A stretch of 64,000 bases of DNA, from NCBI GenBank assembly GCA_964541695.1, contig CAZIRB010000002.1:13463-77462 (forward strand). Direction: 5' to 3'. The notes beneath the pieces were generated by a model that was not told the origin of the DNA, searched no databases, and was given only the letters and a program-made list of their open reading frames with translations. How positions within the stretch are numbered: position 1 is the first letter of the stretch; each line of letters starts with the position of its first letter. The position numbers and the translations under genes were made by a program. Positions 8,655-18,022 of this stretch are shown here, one piece after another. Origin of the DNA: CAZKGE01 sp964541695. GTDB lineage: Bacteria > Bacillota > Clostridia > Christensenellales > CAG-138.

Positions 8655-9809
8655 TTACTTCCAGTACTGCTGGTACTCCTTCACGTTCGCCTGGTGCTCC
8701 TCGTACGTCTTGCTGAATATCAGCTCGTTGCTCACGGCCGGGTTGCCGTTGCAGAAATAGAGGTAGCCCTCGGACACAAAGCCCTCGTTCGGGTACAGCG
8801 CCGCGACGATGGCGGCCTTGCCGGGATTGCTGACCGGCCCGACCGGCAGTCCCTTGTGCAGGTACGTATTGTACGGCGAGTCCAACGCCAGCTCCGCGTC
8901 CGTGAACGTGTACTTGTTGAGCTTGAGCGCATAGCTCAGGCTCGCGCACGACTGCAGAGCCATGTCCGACTGGATCCTGTTGTGGAACACGGCCGACACG
9001 CGCGCAAAGTCGCCGTCCGCCTGCGCCTCGCGCTCGATCAAGGAGGCGAGCGTAATCACCTGGTCCATCGACAATCCGAGCTCGCCGGCGCGCGTCGCGT
9101 AGTCGTCGAGATAGATCTCGTTGAAGCGGTTGAGCATCTTGATCAGGATCGTGTCGATCGTCGAGTCCGCGTACACCTCGTAGGTGTCCGGGAACAAATA
9201 CCCCTCCAGCACATAGTCGCGCTTCTGGTCGCCGCCGTTGAGCACGTTGGCGACAAACTCGAAGTTTTTAAATCCCTCGCCCGTCTTGCACGCGGCCAAA
9301 AACGGCGCGGTATCGCCGATCAGACCCTTTTCGAGCAGCACCTTGGCGATGTCCTCGACCGTGTAGCCCTCCGGAATCGTGAACTTGACCGTCTTTTTCG
9401 GCGCGTTGCCCTCGCTGATGATGTCCACGATCTGCTTGAGCGTCATGTTCTTGGACAGAACGTACGTGCCGGCCTTCATCGTGTTCGCCTTGCCGACGAA
9501 GTCGACGTACACCTTGAACACCGCGGTGCTCTGGATCAGCCCCTTCTGGTCGTAGCCGCACGCGTTGTACAGAAGCCGCGCGATCGTGCTGGCCGACGCC
9601 TTGGCGGGAATGACGACCTCGATGGGCGTGGCGTCGCGCTTGTCGACCGGCTCGATGTAGTTCGACAGCACGTACTTGACCGTGCCGCGCGCAATTAAAA
9701 ACACGAGCAGCGCGGAGCACAGCAGCACAAGCCCCGTCCTGGAAAAGTTCCAGAGCTGGAGCAGCTTTCTCTGCGTCCGCGTCAGTTTCCTCTTCGACCG
9801 GTTCTCCAT
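8655..9809 (-). CDS. mltG: Endolytic murein transglycosylase MltG
   Basis: MltG cuts nascent glycan strands at the membrane and is thought to set glycan length. The 384-residue protein has a short basic cytoplasmic tail, one membrane segment at about residues 26-46, a LysM-like part (KAGTYVLSKNMTLKQIVDII), and the YceG catalytic domain. The likely catalytic Glu is in LASLIEREAQ; downstream motifs SPYNTYLHKGLPVGPVSNPG and ALYP are typical. GGGGGGAGGGG precedes the ATG. It follows ylbF by only 28 bp. Confidence 0.95.
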   Translation of the reverse strand: MENRSKRKLTRTQRKLLQLWNFSRTGLVLLCSALLVFLIARGTVKYVLSNYIEPVDKRDATPIEVVIPAKASASTIARLLYNACGYDQKGLIQSTAVFKVYVDFVGKANTMKAGTYVLSKNMTLKQIVDIISEGNAPKKTVKFTIPEGYTVEDIAKVLLEKGLIGDTAPFLAACKTGEGFKNFEFVANVLNGGDQKRDYVLEGYLFPDTYEVYADSTIDTILIKMLNRFNEIYLDDYATRAGELGLSMDQVITLASLIEREAQADGDFARVSAVFHNRIQSDMALQSCASLSYALKLNKYTFTDAELALDSPYNTYLHKGLPVGPVSNPGKAAIVAALYPNEGFVSEGYLYFCNGNPAVSNELIFSKTYEEHQANVKEYQQYWK

Positions 9810-9836
9810 CGGCCCCTCCCCCCGCGTTGTTACGCG

Positions 9837-10178
9837 TCAGTCCTCCAGCGCCGACAGGTCGACGTCGATCGCTTCGGCGAGAATCTTGTACACGTCGCCG
9901 AGCATGCGGTTGAGCCGGAACTCCGAAAGCAGGTAGTCCGACGCCTCCTTGTTGAGCTGCAGCACCTCGCCGATCTTCTGGAGCTTCTCGAGCGTCTCGT
10001 CGTCCTTCTTGCCCGATACCGCCGCGGCCTGCGCCTTGATCTGGAGCCGGTGGTACTCGGCCAAAAGGGACTTGGTCGTGTCGTTCTCCATGATCTGCTC
10101 GCGCAGCCTTTTAAACTCGCGGTACTCCTCGCTCTGCTTGAGCTCTTTTGCAAGCTGATTTGCCGTGTCGTATACCAT
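9837..10178 (-). CDS. YlbF family regulator
   Basis: A 113-residue, mostly helical protein of the YlbF/YmcA (Com_YlbF) family: TANQLAKELKQSEEYREFKRL at the N-terminus and a conserved second helix pair. In Bacillus subtilis, YlbF forms the Y-complex with YmcA and YaaT that adjusts RNase Y cleavage; I do not see YmcA or YaaT here. It lies 13 bp after an RNase J gene, which fits a role in RNA decay. GGAGGT is 5 nt before the ATG. The exact paralogue (YlbF or YmcA-like) cannot be decided. Confidence 0.82.
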   Translation of the reverse strand: MVYDTANQLAKELKQSEEYREFKRLREQIMENDTTKSLLAEYHRLQIKAQAAAVSGKKDDETLEKLQKIGEVLQLNKEASDYLLSEFRLNRMLGDVYKILAEAIDVDLSALED

Positions 10179-10191
10179 CTCTGACCTCCCC

Positions 10192-11841
10192 CTAGATTTC
10201 GATGATGATCGGCAGAATCACGGGCGTGCGCTTCGTCCGGTTCCTAAGGAACGACTTGAGCGCGCCGCGGATGCCGTTCTTTACGTTTGCGTACTCCGAC
10301 TTGCCGACGCGCTCGAACTTGCCGGCCTCGTCGGTCAGGAGCTTGACCATGTCCGCGATGAGCTGCTCGCTCTCGCGCATGTACACAAACCCGCGCGAGA
10401 TCACCTGCGGCGCGGCGAGCAGCTTGCCGTTCTCGCTGTCGATCGTGATCACGGCCGCGACCAGGCCGTCCTGCGAGAGCAGGCGGCGGTCTTTTAGCAC
10501 GATGTCGTCGATGCCGCCCGCGCCGTCCACCATCACGCTGCCGGACGGTACGGCGCCGCTGACGCGGCCCTTCTTGACCGTGAGCTCGACCACGTCGCCG
10601 CACTTGACCACAAACACGTTCTCGGCGGGGATGCCCATCTCCTCGCCCAGCTTGCCGTGCATGTACAGATGCCGGTACTCCCCGTGCACGGGGATAAAAT
10701 ACTTCGGCTTGACGAGCTCGAGCATCAGCCGGAGCTCCTCCTTGCACGCGTGGCCGGACACGTGCACGTCGGCCATGCGGTCGTATACGACGAACGCGCC
10801 GCGCTCGAACAATTGATCGATCACGCGCGACACGCCGCGCTCGTTGCCGGGGATGGCCGAGGCCGATATGATCACGGTGTCGCCCTTGCCGACGTTGAGC
10901 TTGTGCGTTGACGTCGCCATGCGGAACAGCCCGCTCATCGGCTCGCCCTGGCTGCCGGTCGTGATTACGCAGATCTGCTCCGGCTTGTATTTTTCCAGCT
11001 GCTCGACGCGCACGATGCGGTCCGGCGGGAGGGTCAGATACCCGAGCTTGATGCCGATCTGCGCGACCTGCTCCATGCTGCGGCCCTGGAAGCAGATCAC
11101 GCGGCCGTGCTTGATCGCGTAGTCCGACACTTGCTGGATGCGGTATACGTTCGACGCAAACGACGCCACGATGATCCGGCCCGGCGCCGTCGCAAAGTAA
11201 TGCTCGAACGTTTCGCCAATCTCCTGCTCGGACTGCGTGTAGCCCGGCCGCTCGATGTTCGTGCTGTCGGAGAGCAGCGCCAGCACCCCGCGCGAGCCGT
11301 AGTACGCGAAGCGGTTGATGTCGATGGGCTCGCCGTCGATCGGCGTAAAGTCCACCTTGAAGTCGCCCGTGTGGATCACGGTGCCGATCGGCGTGGTCAC
11401 CGCGATGGCCACCGCGCCCGCGATCGAGTGCCCGGTCTTGATGAACTCGATCTTGAAGCACCCGAGCTCGAGCTTATCGCCTGGCTTGATGCAGTTGAGC
11501 TGTTTCTTTTGAATGTGCATCTCGTCGAGCTTGTGCTCGATGAGCGCGATCGTAAAGCCTGTCCCGTATACGGGCACGCCGTTATGCTCCTGGAGGAAGT
11601 ACGGCAGCGCGCCGATGTGGTCCTCGTGGCCGTGCGTGATCAGAAAGCCGCGCAGCCTGTCCAGATTGTCCTCAAGATACGTCATGTCCGGCACGACGAC
11701 ATCGATGCCCGGCATGTCCTCGTCCGGAAAGCTCAGGCCGCAGTCGATCACGACGATGTCGTTGCCGTACTCGATGACCGTCAGGTTCTTTCCGATCTCG
11801 CCCAAACCGCCGAGCGGTATGATTTTTAGTTTGCTCGCCAT
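10192..11841 (-). CDS. rnj: Ribonuclease J
   Basis: A metallo-beta-lactamase/beta-CASP nuclease with 5'-3' exonuclease and endonuclease activity, central to mRNA decay and rRNA maturation in Firmicutes. The 549-residue protein begins KIIPLGGLGEIGKN and carries the zinc motif THGHEDHIGALPYFL, the GDFKVD aspartate motif, and the beta-CASP motifs around VSGHACKEELRLML and PVHGEYRHLYMH. Full length for RNase J1/J2. It is the first gene of an rnj-ylbF-mltG group. Confidence 0.96.
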   Translation of the reverse strand: MASKLKIIPLGGLGEIGKNLTVIEYGNDIVVIDCGLSFPDEDMPGIDVVVPDMTYLEDNLDRLRGFLITHGHEDHIGALPYFLQEHNGVPVYGTGFTIALIEHKLDEMHIQKKQLNCIKPGDKLELGCFKIEFIKTGHSIAGAVAIAVTTPIGTVIHTGDFKVDFTPIDGEPIDINRFAYYGSRGVLALLSDSTNIERPGYTQSEQEIGETFEHYFATAPGRIIVASFASNVYRIQQVSDYAIKHGRVICFQGRSMEQVAQIGIKLGYLTLPPDRIVRVEQLEKYKPEQICVITTGSQGEPMSGLFRMATSTHKLNVGKGDTVIISASAIPGNERGVSRVIDQLFERGAFVVYDRMADVHVSGHACKEELRLMLELVKPKYFIPVHGEYRHLYMHGKLGEEMGIPAENVFVVKCGDVVELTVKKGRVSGAVPSGSVMVDGAGGIDDIVLKDRRLLSQDGLVAAVITIDSENGKLLAAPQVISRGFVYMRESEQLIADMVKLLTDEAGKFERVGKSEYANVKNGIRGALKSFLRNRTKRTPVILPIIIEI

Positions 11842-11863
11842 ATTCTTTTGTGTTTTCTACTCC

Positions 11864-12515
11864 CTATCCAGCCTTAAAGAAGGCGTTGCCTCCAATGGTC
11901 TTNNNNNNNNNNNNNNNNNNNNNNNNNNNNNNNNNNNNNNNNNNNNNNNNNNNNNNNNNNNNNNNNNNNNNNNNNNNNNNNNNNNNNNNNNNNNNNNNNN
12001 NNGGCCACGCGCGCGGCCAGCTCGAGGTCCGCGTGCGAATAGTCCCCGCCCGACGTGGACTCCGACGGGATCTCGGTCGGCTTGGGCGTGGTGACGGGCG
12101 CCGCGGTCGCCGTGACCGGCGTAGCCGTCGGCGTCGCCGTCGGTTTCTCGGTCGGCTTGGCGGTTGCCTTCGGCGTGGCCGTGGGCTTTGCCGTGGCGCT
12201 CGACTCCCCGGTGGGTTTCGGCGTGGACGTTCGCTTCGGCGTGGGCTTGGGCGTGTCCGTCGCCTCCGGCGTCGGCGTGGACGTCGGGGTCGGGGTCGGC
12301 GTGGGCGTCGGGGTCGGCGTCGGAAGCGGCAGCGGCACCGGCGTCGGCGTCGTCTCCGCCAGCGCAAGCGCCTTGACCTCGGGCGTCGGCGCGAACCCGA
12401 ACTCGACGACCTCCGTCCCGATTTGCACGGCGGGCTTCTGGCAGCCGCAAAGCAGCGCCATAGCCATCAGGATCAGAATGCCGGGTATCCATCGCCGGTT
12501 CATACGTTTCACCAC
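11864..12515 (-). CDS. Lipoprotein with Thr-Pro linker and SleB-like cell-wall hydrolase domain (interrupted by gap)
   Basis: The N-terminus is a lipoprotein signal (hydrophobic core then LLCGC). A linker of about 100 residues rich in TPTP, KPT and TAK repeats follows, then SHADLELAARVA, which resembles the opening of SleB/CwlJ-type cell-wall hydrolases. A run of 100 N hides the domain. After the gap a different frame reads KTIGGNAFFKAG and stops at 11864, matching the usual end of these hydrolases. The frame change and the roughly 110-residue domain mean the real gap is longer than 100 bases. A spore-cortex or peptidoglycan role is inferred. The start could be GTG 12515 or ATG 12503. Confidence 0.6.
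11903..12002. other. Assembly gap (100 N) inside the SleB-like gene
   Basis: Exactly 100 undetermined bases. The coding frame differs on the two sides, so the number of N does not reflect the true length. Confidence 0.95.
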
Positions 12516-12540
12516 GTCCCCCGCTCGCTTACTTTCGTGA

Positions 12541-13929
12541 TTACAATATGTACTTATGTACGTCTTCCTCGCGAAATTCGTCCTTTAAGTGCTCGTTGAC
12601 ATACGGCGCGTCGATCACAAAGTCGATGACCGGGTGCTGGCCGTTGGCGTTGAACGCGATGTCGTCGAGCAGGTTTTCGACCACGGTGTGGAGCCTCCGC
12701 GCGCCGATATTCTCCGTGTTCGAGTTGGCGATGAACGCAAACCTGGCGATCTCGTTGAGCGCATCGTCCGTAAACGAGAGATTCACCTTGTCCGCGGATA
12801 AAAGCGCCGCGTACTGTTTGGTCACGGCATTCTCCGGCTGCGTCAGGATCCTGCGGAAATCCTCCTGCGTCAGGTCGTCGAGCCGCACGCGAATCGGGAA
12901 GCGGCCCTGCAGCTCCGGGATGAGGTCCGTCACCTTGGACACGTGAAACGCGCCCGCGGCGAGAAACAGCACGTAGTCCGTCTTGACCGGGCCGTACTTG
13001 GTGTTGACCGTCGTGCCCTCGACGATCGGCAATATGTCGCGCTGCACGCCCTCGCGGGACACGTCCGGCCCCTGCACCTGGCCCGCGCCGGCAATCTTGT
13101 CGATCTCGTCGATGAATATGATGCCGTCCTGCTCCGCGCGCGCGACCGCCTCGCGGGTCACGTCGTCCATGTCGATCCTGCGCTCGGACTCCTGCTGCAC
13201 GAGGATGCGCCGCGCCTCGCGGACGGGCAATTTGCGCTTCTTGGTGCGCTTTGGGATGAGCTCCCCGAACATCTCGCCGAGGTTGATGTCGATGCCCGCG
13301 GCGATCATCGTGTCGCTCCCGCCGCTGCGCTCCTCGACCTCGATCTCGACGACCGCGTTCTCGAGCTGCCCCGCGCGCAGCTCGCTCATCACGCGCTGCC
13401 GCTCGGACATATGCTTTTTCAGCTCATCCTCGGACATCTCGGGCTCGGGCTGCTTTTGCTGCGCACCCGCGCCGAGCAGAAGCTGCAGCGGGTTGACCGT
13501 GGGCTGCCTGTCCTTGCGCTTGATGGGCACGAGCAGGTCGATCAGCGTCTGTTCGGCAGCCGCCTCCGCGACGAGACGCACGTCCTCCATGCGCTGTTCC
13601 TTACAGATGCGGATCGCGGCCTCGACGAGGTCGCGCACCATGCTCTCCACGTCGCGGCCGACATAGCCGACCTCGGTGAACTTGGTCGCCTCCACCTTGA
13701 CGAACGGCGCGTCGACGAGCTTGGCCAGCCGCCTGGCGATCTCCGTCTTGCCCACGCCCGTGGGCCCGATCATGATGATGTTCTTCGGCGTGATCTCGTC
13801 GCGCAGCTCCTCGGAAAGGCAGCTCCGCCGGTAGCGGTTGCGCAGCGCCACCGCCACCGCGCGCTTGGCGCGGCCCTGGCCGATGATGTACTTGTCGAGG
13901 GCCTCCACGATCTCATGCGGCGTCATCAT
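12541..13929 (-). CDS. hslU: ATP-dependent protease ATPase subunit HslU
   Basis: The AAA+ unfoldase of the HslUV (ClpYQ) protease, a hexamer that feeds substrates to HslV. Visible motifs are the N-terminal LDKYIIGQGRAKRAVAVALRNRYRR, Walker A GPTGVGKTEIARRLAK, the intermediate domain, Walker B GIIFIDEIDKI, and the C-terminal helix ending in YIL that docks into HslV. About 462 residues. The start is one of two adjacent ATGs (13929/13926) with GAGGAGGTG upstream; an apparent extension to 14094 is only an alternative frame of hslV. Start of hslU and stop of hslV are about 5 bp apart. Confidence 0.97.
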   Translation of the reverse strand: MMTPHEIVEALDKYIIGQGRAKRAVAVALRNRYRRSCLSEELRDEITPKNIIMIGPTGVGKTEIARRLAKLVDAPFVKVEATKFTEVGYVGRDVESMVRDLVEAAIRICKEQRMEDVRLVAEAAAEQTLIDLLVPIKRKDRQPTVNPLQLLLGAGAQQKQPEPEMSEDELKKHMSERQRVMSELRAGQLENAVVEIEVEERSGGSDTMIAAGIDINLGEMFGELIPKRTKKRKLPVREARRILVQQESERRIDMDDVTREAVARAEQDGIIFIDEIDKIAGAGQVQGPDVSREGVQRDILPIVEGTTVNTKYGPVKTDYVLFLAAGAFHVSKVTDLIPELQGRFPIRVRLDDLTQEDFRRILTQPENAVTKQYAALLSADKVNLSFTDDALNEIARFAFIANSNTENIGARRLHTVVENLLDDIAFNANGQHPVIDFVIDAPYVNEHLKDEFREEDVHKYIL

Positions 13930-13933
13930 ATCC

Positions 13934-14467
13934 CTACACCTCCTCGACGACGATCTTGTCGTTCGTAAAGATGCAGATCTCGCCCGCGATGCGCAGCGAC
14001 TGCTCCGCAATCTCGCGCGCGGACAGGTCCGTGTTCTTGACGAGCGCCTTCGCCGCGGCCAGCGCGTACATGCCGCCGGAGCCGATCGCCGCAACGCCGT
14101 CGTCCGGGTCGATCACCTCGCCCGTGCCGGATATGATGAGCAGGTCGTTCTTGTCCGCCGCGATCAGCAGCGCCTCGAGCTTGTGCATCACCTTGTCGCT
14201 CCGCCAGTCCTGCGCGAGCGAGACCGCCGCGCGCATGAGGCTCCCCGCGTATTGGTCGAGCTTCTGCTCGAACCGCTCGCACAGCGTGAACGCGTCCGCG
14301 ACCGAGCCCGCAAAGCCCACCACGACCTTGTCGTGATACAGCCTGCGGACCTTGCGCGCCGTGGCCTTCATAATATTCTGGTTGCCCATCGTCACCTGGC
14401 CGTCGCCCGCGACGGCGCACTCGCCGTTCCGGCGAACGCCGATGATGGTCGTCCCCGATAGCTCCAT
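13934..14467 (-). CDS. hslV: ATP-dependent protease peptidase subunit HslV
   Basis: The proteasome-like peptidase ring of HslUV. The 177-residue protein starts MELSGTTIIGVRR, so a five-residue leader must be removed to expose the catalytic Thr. Family motifs AGDGQVTMGN, GFAGSVADAFTL and SDKVMHKLEALL are present, with the C-terminal IGSGG. In Bacillus the equivalent ClpQ uses Ser; here the Thr form is kept. A hairpin and a TAAAAT box lie directly upstream, so hslVU probably has its own promoter. Confidence 0.97.
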   Translation of the reverse strand: MELSGTTIIGVRRNGECAVAGDGQVTMGNQNIMKATARKVRRLYHDKVVVGFAGSVADAFTLCERFEQKLDQYAGSLMRAAVSLAQDWRSDKVMHKLEALLIAADKNDLLIISGTGEVIDPDDGVAAIGSGGMYALAAAKALVKNTDLSAREIAEQSLRIAGEICIFTNDKIVVEEV

Positions 14468-14521
14468 AGCTGTCCCTCTGCCCGTAGGCCCACCCCCCGT
14501 ATCCCGGGCGGCGTTTGCTTG

Positions 14522-14556
14522 ATTTTAGCATGAAAACGGGCGAAAGTCGCCCGTTT
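14522..14556 (-). terminator. Terminator of trmFO with possible extended -10 promoter for hslVU
   Basis: A perfect 10-bp stem (14534-14543 with 14547-14556, 3-nt loop) overlaps the trmFO stop codon and is followed on the minus strand by TTCATGC. Immediately beyond it TGCTAAAAT (-10 box at 14522-14527) looks like an extended -10 promoter for hslV; no good -35 box is seen. Confidence 0.6.
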
Positions 14557-15850
14557 AACAATACGTTTTCAATTCTTTTACGATTGCGAGGGAACGTTCC
14601 GCGATCTTTTGATATTTCTCCCGCTTTCGGCGCGGCGGGCGGTCAAGCGGGGCCATGATGCCGAAGTTTACGTTCATCGGCTGAAAATCCGCGCCCGCGT
14701 AGCGTGAAACATACCGTGCCAGCGCCCCGACGGCGGTCTCATCGGTCAGCGGCAGGGGCTCCTGCCCAGATAGTTGCCTTGCCAGCTGCACGCCCGCAGT
14801 AAATCCGCTCGCGGCGGACTCGACGTAGCCCTCCACGCCCGTGATCTGGCCTGCAAAGTACAGGCCCTCCCGCGCGCGGAGCCGGTAGGTCTCGTCGAGC
14901 ACGTTCGCGGGCAGGAACGTATTCCGGTGCATCACGCCGTAGCGCGCAAACTCCGCGTTCTCCAATCCCGGGATCAGGCCGAACACGCGGCGCTGCTCGG
15001 AAAACTTCAGGTTCGTCTGAAAGCCCACGATGTTGTACAGCGTGCCCTCGGCGTTATCCTGCCGCAGCTGCACGACCGCGAACGGCCGTTCGCCGTCCGC
15101 CGTCTCGAGCCCCACGGGCTTGAGCGGCCCGTAGGCCAGCGTCATCTCGCCGCGCTTTGCCATGACCTCGACCGGCATGCAGCCCTCGAACACGCGCGGC
15201 GTCTCGAACGCGTGCAGCTCGGCCGTCTCGGCTGAAATCAAGGCGCGATAGAACGCGAAGTACTCCTCGCGCGTCATCGGGCAGTTGAGATAGTCGTCGC
15301 CGCGGCCGTAGCGAGACGCGCGGAACACCTTTGTCGAATCGAGCGAGTCGAGCGTCACGATCGGCGCGGCGGCGTCGTAGAAATGCAGGCTCGTGCCGGT
15401 CAAGCGCTCGATCGCCTCGTACAGCGCGCCGTCCGTCAGCGGCCCGGTCGCGATGATCGCGGGCGGCTCGGGCAGCGTCTCCTGCTCGCGCCGCACGACG
15501 GCGATTCGCGGATTCGCCTCGATTTCTTTCGTGACAAGCCGCGAAAACCCCTCGCGGTCGACCGCGAGCGCGCCGCCTGCGGGTACGGCGGTTGCGTCCG
15601 CAGAGCGGAGGATCAGCGAATCGAGAAGCCTCAGTTCCGCCTTGAGCAGACCGACGGCGTTTTCGACGCGGTCGCTGCGCAGGGAGTTCGAGCACACAAG
15701 TTCAGCAAAGCCTGCGCTGTGATGCGCAGGCGTATAGCGGTCCGGTTTCATTTCAACGAGGGTGACAGAAACGCCGCGTTTGGCCAGCTGGTAGGCCGCC
15801 TCGCAGCCGGCCAGCCCCGCGCCGACCACGGTCACGGATGGTTCAGGCAT
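14555..15850 (-). CDS. trmFO: tRNA (uracil-54) methyltransferase TrmFO, folate/FAD-dependent
   Basis: TrmFO methylates U54 in the T-loop of tRNA using methylenetetrahydrofolate and FADH2. The 431-residue protein starts with the FAD-binding motif VVGAGLAGCEAAYQLAKRG and contains ELVCSNSLRSD, ATGPLT, NCPMTREEY and the C-terminal GQITGVEGYVESAASG segment. It overlaps the end of topA by 8 bp. The order dprA-topA-trmFO-hslV-hslU is that of Bacillus, but xerC/codV, which normally lies between trmFO and hslV, is missing. Confidence 0.97.
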   Translation of the reverse strand: MPEPSVTVVGAGLAGCEAAYQLAKRGVSVTLVEMKPDRYTPAHHSAGFAELVCSNSLRSDRVENAVGLLKAELRLLDSLILRSADATAVPAGGALAVDREGFSRLVTKEIEANPRIAVVRREQETLPEPPAIIATGPLTDGALYEAIERLTGTSLHFYDAAAPIVTLDSLDSTKVFRASRYGRGDDYLNCPMTREEYFAFYRALISAETAELHAFETPRVFEGCMPVEVMAKRGEMTLAYGPLKPVGLETADGERPFAVVQLRQDNAEGTLYNIVGFQTNLKFSEQRRVFGLIPGLENAEFARYGVMHRNTFLPANVLDETYRLRAREGLYFAGQITGVEGYVESAASGFTAGVQLARQLSGQEPLPLTDETAVGALARYVSRYAGADFQPMNVNFGIMAPLDRPPRRKREKYQKIAERSLAIVKELKTYC

Positions 15851-17996
15851 CGCTCTTTTCCTGTTCCTGGTCCTGGTCCTTTCCCTTGCGCGCGCCGCGG
15901 TGGATATGGCCGCAGCTCTTGTCCGTGCAGACGATGTAGCTGCCGTTCTGGCCGATCTTCTGCACCATCAGCCCGTTGCACTTTGGGCAGCGCATCTTGA
16001 CCGGCTTATCCCAGGACACAAAGTCGCACTCCGGGTACTTCTCGCAGCCGTAGAACGCCTTGCCGCGCTTGCTCTTGCGCTTGATGAGCGCCGCGCCGCA
16101 CTTGGGGCAGGCCACGTCGATCTTCTCGATGATCGCCTTCGTGTTGCGGCACTCCGGAAAGTTCGGGCAGGCGAGGAACTTGCCGTACCGGCCCATTTTG
16201 TACACCATCATCGCGCCGCACTTCTCGCACGGCACGTCCGACACCTCGTCCGCGATCTTCACGCGCTCGATCGACGCGCCCGCGACCTCCACGGTCTTTT
16301 CAAACGGGCCGTAGAACTCGCCGAGCATATCGACCCACTCGACGCTGCCGTCCTCGACGCCGTCGAGCTTCTCCTCCATCGTCGCGGTGAATTTCACGTC
16401 GACGATGTTCTCAAAGTTCTCCTTCATCAGCTTCGTCACAACGAAGCCGAGCTCCGTGGGCACGAGCTGCTTTTTGTCGCGCGCAACGTACCCGCGCTCG
16501 ATGATCGTCGAGATCGTCGGCGAGTACGTGCTCGGCCTGCCGATGCCCTTCTCCTCAAGCGCCTTGATCAGCGTGGCCTCGGTGTACCGCGGCGCGGGCT
16601 GCGTGAACCGCTGCTCCGGGGTCAGCTTGGACGCGGTGAACGCGTCGCCCTGCCGGATGTTGGGCAGCGCGACCTCCTTCTCCTGCGTGTCGTCGCGCCC
16701 CTCGGTATAGACCGCCGAGAAGCCGTCGAACAGCGTCTGCACGCCGTTGGCGCGGAACGTGACGCCGTTTGCGTCGAGCGTCACCTGGCAGGTCGCGTAC
16801 CTTGCCTCGCGCATCTGGCTCGACAGGAACCGCTCGTAGATCAGCTTGTACAGCTTGAACTGGTCGTTGGACAGATGCTCGCGGAGCTTGACCGGCTCGT
16901 TTAGTATGTCCGTCGGGCGGATCGCCTCGTGCGCGTCCTGCGCGCCCGCGCGGCCCTTGTAGAAGTTCGGCTTGTCGGGCAAATATTGCTTGCCGAAGCG
17001 CTGCTCGATGTACGCAAGCGCCGCGGACTGCGCCTCGGACGCCACGCGCACGGAGTCGGTGCGGATATAGGAGATCAGGCCCGCCGGACCCTTTTTGCCG
17101 ATCTCGACGCCCTCGTAGAGCTGCTGCGCGATCATCATCGTGCGCTTGGCCGTAAAGCCCAGTTTGCGCGACGCTTCCTGCTGCAGGCTGCTCGTCGTAA
17201 ACGGCGGCGCGGCGTGCTTGGTCTTCTCGCCGTTTTTGACCTCGGTCGCGGTGTAGGCGGCGTTCTGTATGCGCGCGAGCACGGCGTCGACCTCGGCCTG
17301 CGTGTGCAGGTCGGCCTTCTTGCCGTTCTCGCCGTAATACTTGGCTTCGAAGGCTTTTTTTGAGTCCTTAAGATTTGAAAACTCCGATGCGTTGTCGCTG
17401 GGCATAAGCAGCGCGGACAGCACCCAGTATTCCTCGGGCACAAAGTCGAGTATCTCCTGCTCGCGGTCGCAGATGATGCGCGTGGCGACGGACTGCACCC
17501 TGCCCGCGGACAGGCCCTTGCGCACCTTGGCCCACAGGATCGGGCTGATCTTGTAGCCCACGAGCCGGTCGAGTATGCGCCGCGCCTGCTGCGCGTTGAC
17601 GAGCCGCATGTCGATCGCGCGGACGCCCTTGATCGAGTTCTTGACCGCGTTTGCCGTGATCTCGTTGAACACGATGCGGCACTTCGAGCCCGCGTCGAGG
17701 TTGAGCACCTGCGCAAGATGCCAGCTGATCGCCTCTCCCTCGCGGTCCGGGTCGGTCGCGAGATAGATCTTCTGCGCCGCCTTGGCCTCCTTGCGGATAC
17801 GCTCGAGCACGTCGCCGCGGCCGCGCAGCGTGATATACTTCGGCGCAAAGCCATTTGTCACGTCCACGCCGATCTGGCTCTTGGGCAGGTCGCGCACGTG
17901 TCCGTTCGACGCGATCACCTTGTACTGGCTGCCCAGAAATTTTTCGATTGTCTTGGCCTTTGCGGGCGATTCCACAATGACCAGCGATTCCGGCAT
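15843..17996 (-). CDS. topA: DNA topoisomerase I
   Basis: A type IA topoisomerase that relaxes negative supercoils. The about 717-residue protein has the Toprim domain (LVIVESPAKAKTIEKFLG, DPDREGEAISWHL), the catalytic Tyr in SYIRTDSVRV, and three C-terminal zinc-ribbon modules (CEKCGAMM..., CPKCGAAL..., CPKCNGLM...), followed by a charged KDQDQEQEK tail. I place the start at the ATG at 17996, where GGAGGAG lies 7 nt upstream. Codons further upstream to 18149 overlap dprA and are not conserved. Confidence 0.97.
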   Translation of the reverse strand: MPESLVIVESPAKAKTIEKFLGSQYKVIASNGHVRDLPKSQIGVDVTNGFAPKYITLRGRGDVLERIRKEAKAAQKIYLATDPDREGEAISWHLAQVLNLDAGSKCRIVFNEITANAVKNSIKGVRAIDMRLVNAQQARRILDRLVGYKISPILWAKVRKGLSAGRVQSVATRIICDREQEILDFVPEEYWVLSALLMPSDNASEFSNLKDSKKAFEAKYYGENGKKADLHTQAEVDAVLARIQNAAYTATEVKNGEKTKHAAPPFTTSSLQQEASRKLGFTAKRTMMIAQQLYEGVEIGKKGPAGLISYIRTDSVRVASEAQSAALAYIEQRFGKQYLPDKPNFYKGRAGAQDAHEAIRPTDILNEPVKLREHLSNDQFKLYKLIYERFLSSQMREARYATCQVTLDANGVTFRANGVQTLFDGFSAVYTEGRDDTQEKEVALPNIRQGDAFTASKLTPEQRFTQPAPRYTEATLIKALEEKGIGRPSTYSPTISTIIERGYVARDKKQLVPTELGFVVTKLMKENFENIVDVKFTATMEEKLDGVEDGSVEWVDMLGEFYGPFEKTVEVAGASIERVKIADEVSDVPCEKCGAMMVYKMGRYGKFLACPNFPECRNTKAIIEKIDVACPKCGAALIKRKSKRGKAFYGCEKYPECDFVSWDKPVKMRCPKCNGLMVQKIGQNGSYIVCTDKSCGHIHRGARKGKDQDQEQEKSDA

Positions 17997-18022
17997 GGCT
18001 GTGCTCCTCCGTGGTTGACAGT

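Noticed and set aside
12200..12370. Tandem repeats that could be a satellite
   Set aside because: They encode the Thr-Pro linker of the SleB-like lipoprotein in one continuous frame.
13930..14094. Extended form of HslU
   Set aside because: The extra codons are an alternative frame of hslV, and HslU homology starts at MMTPHEIVEALD.
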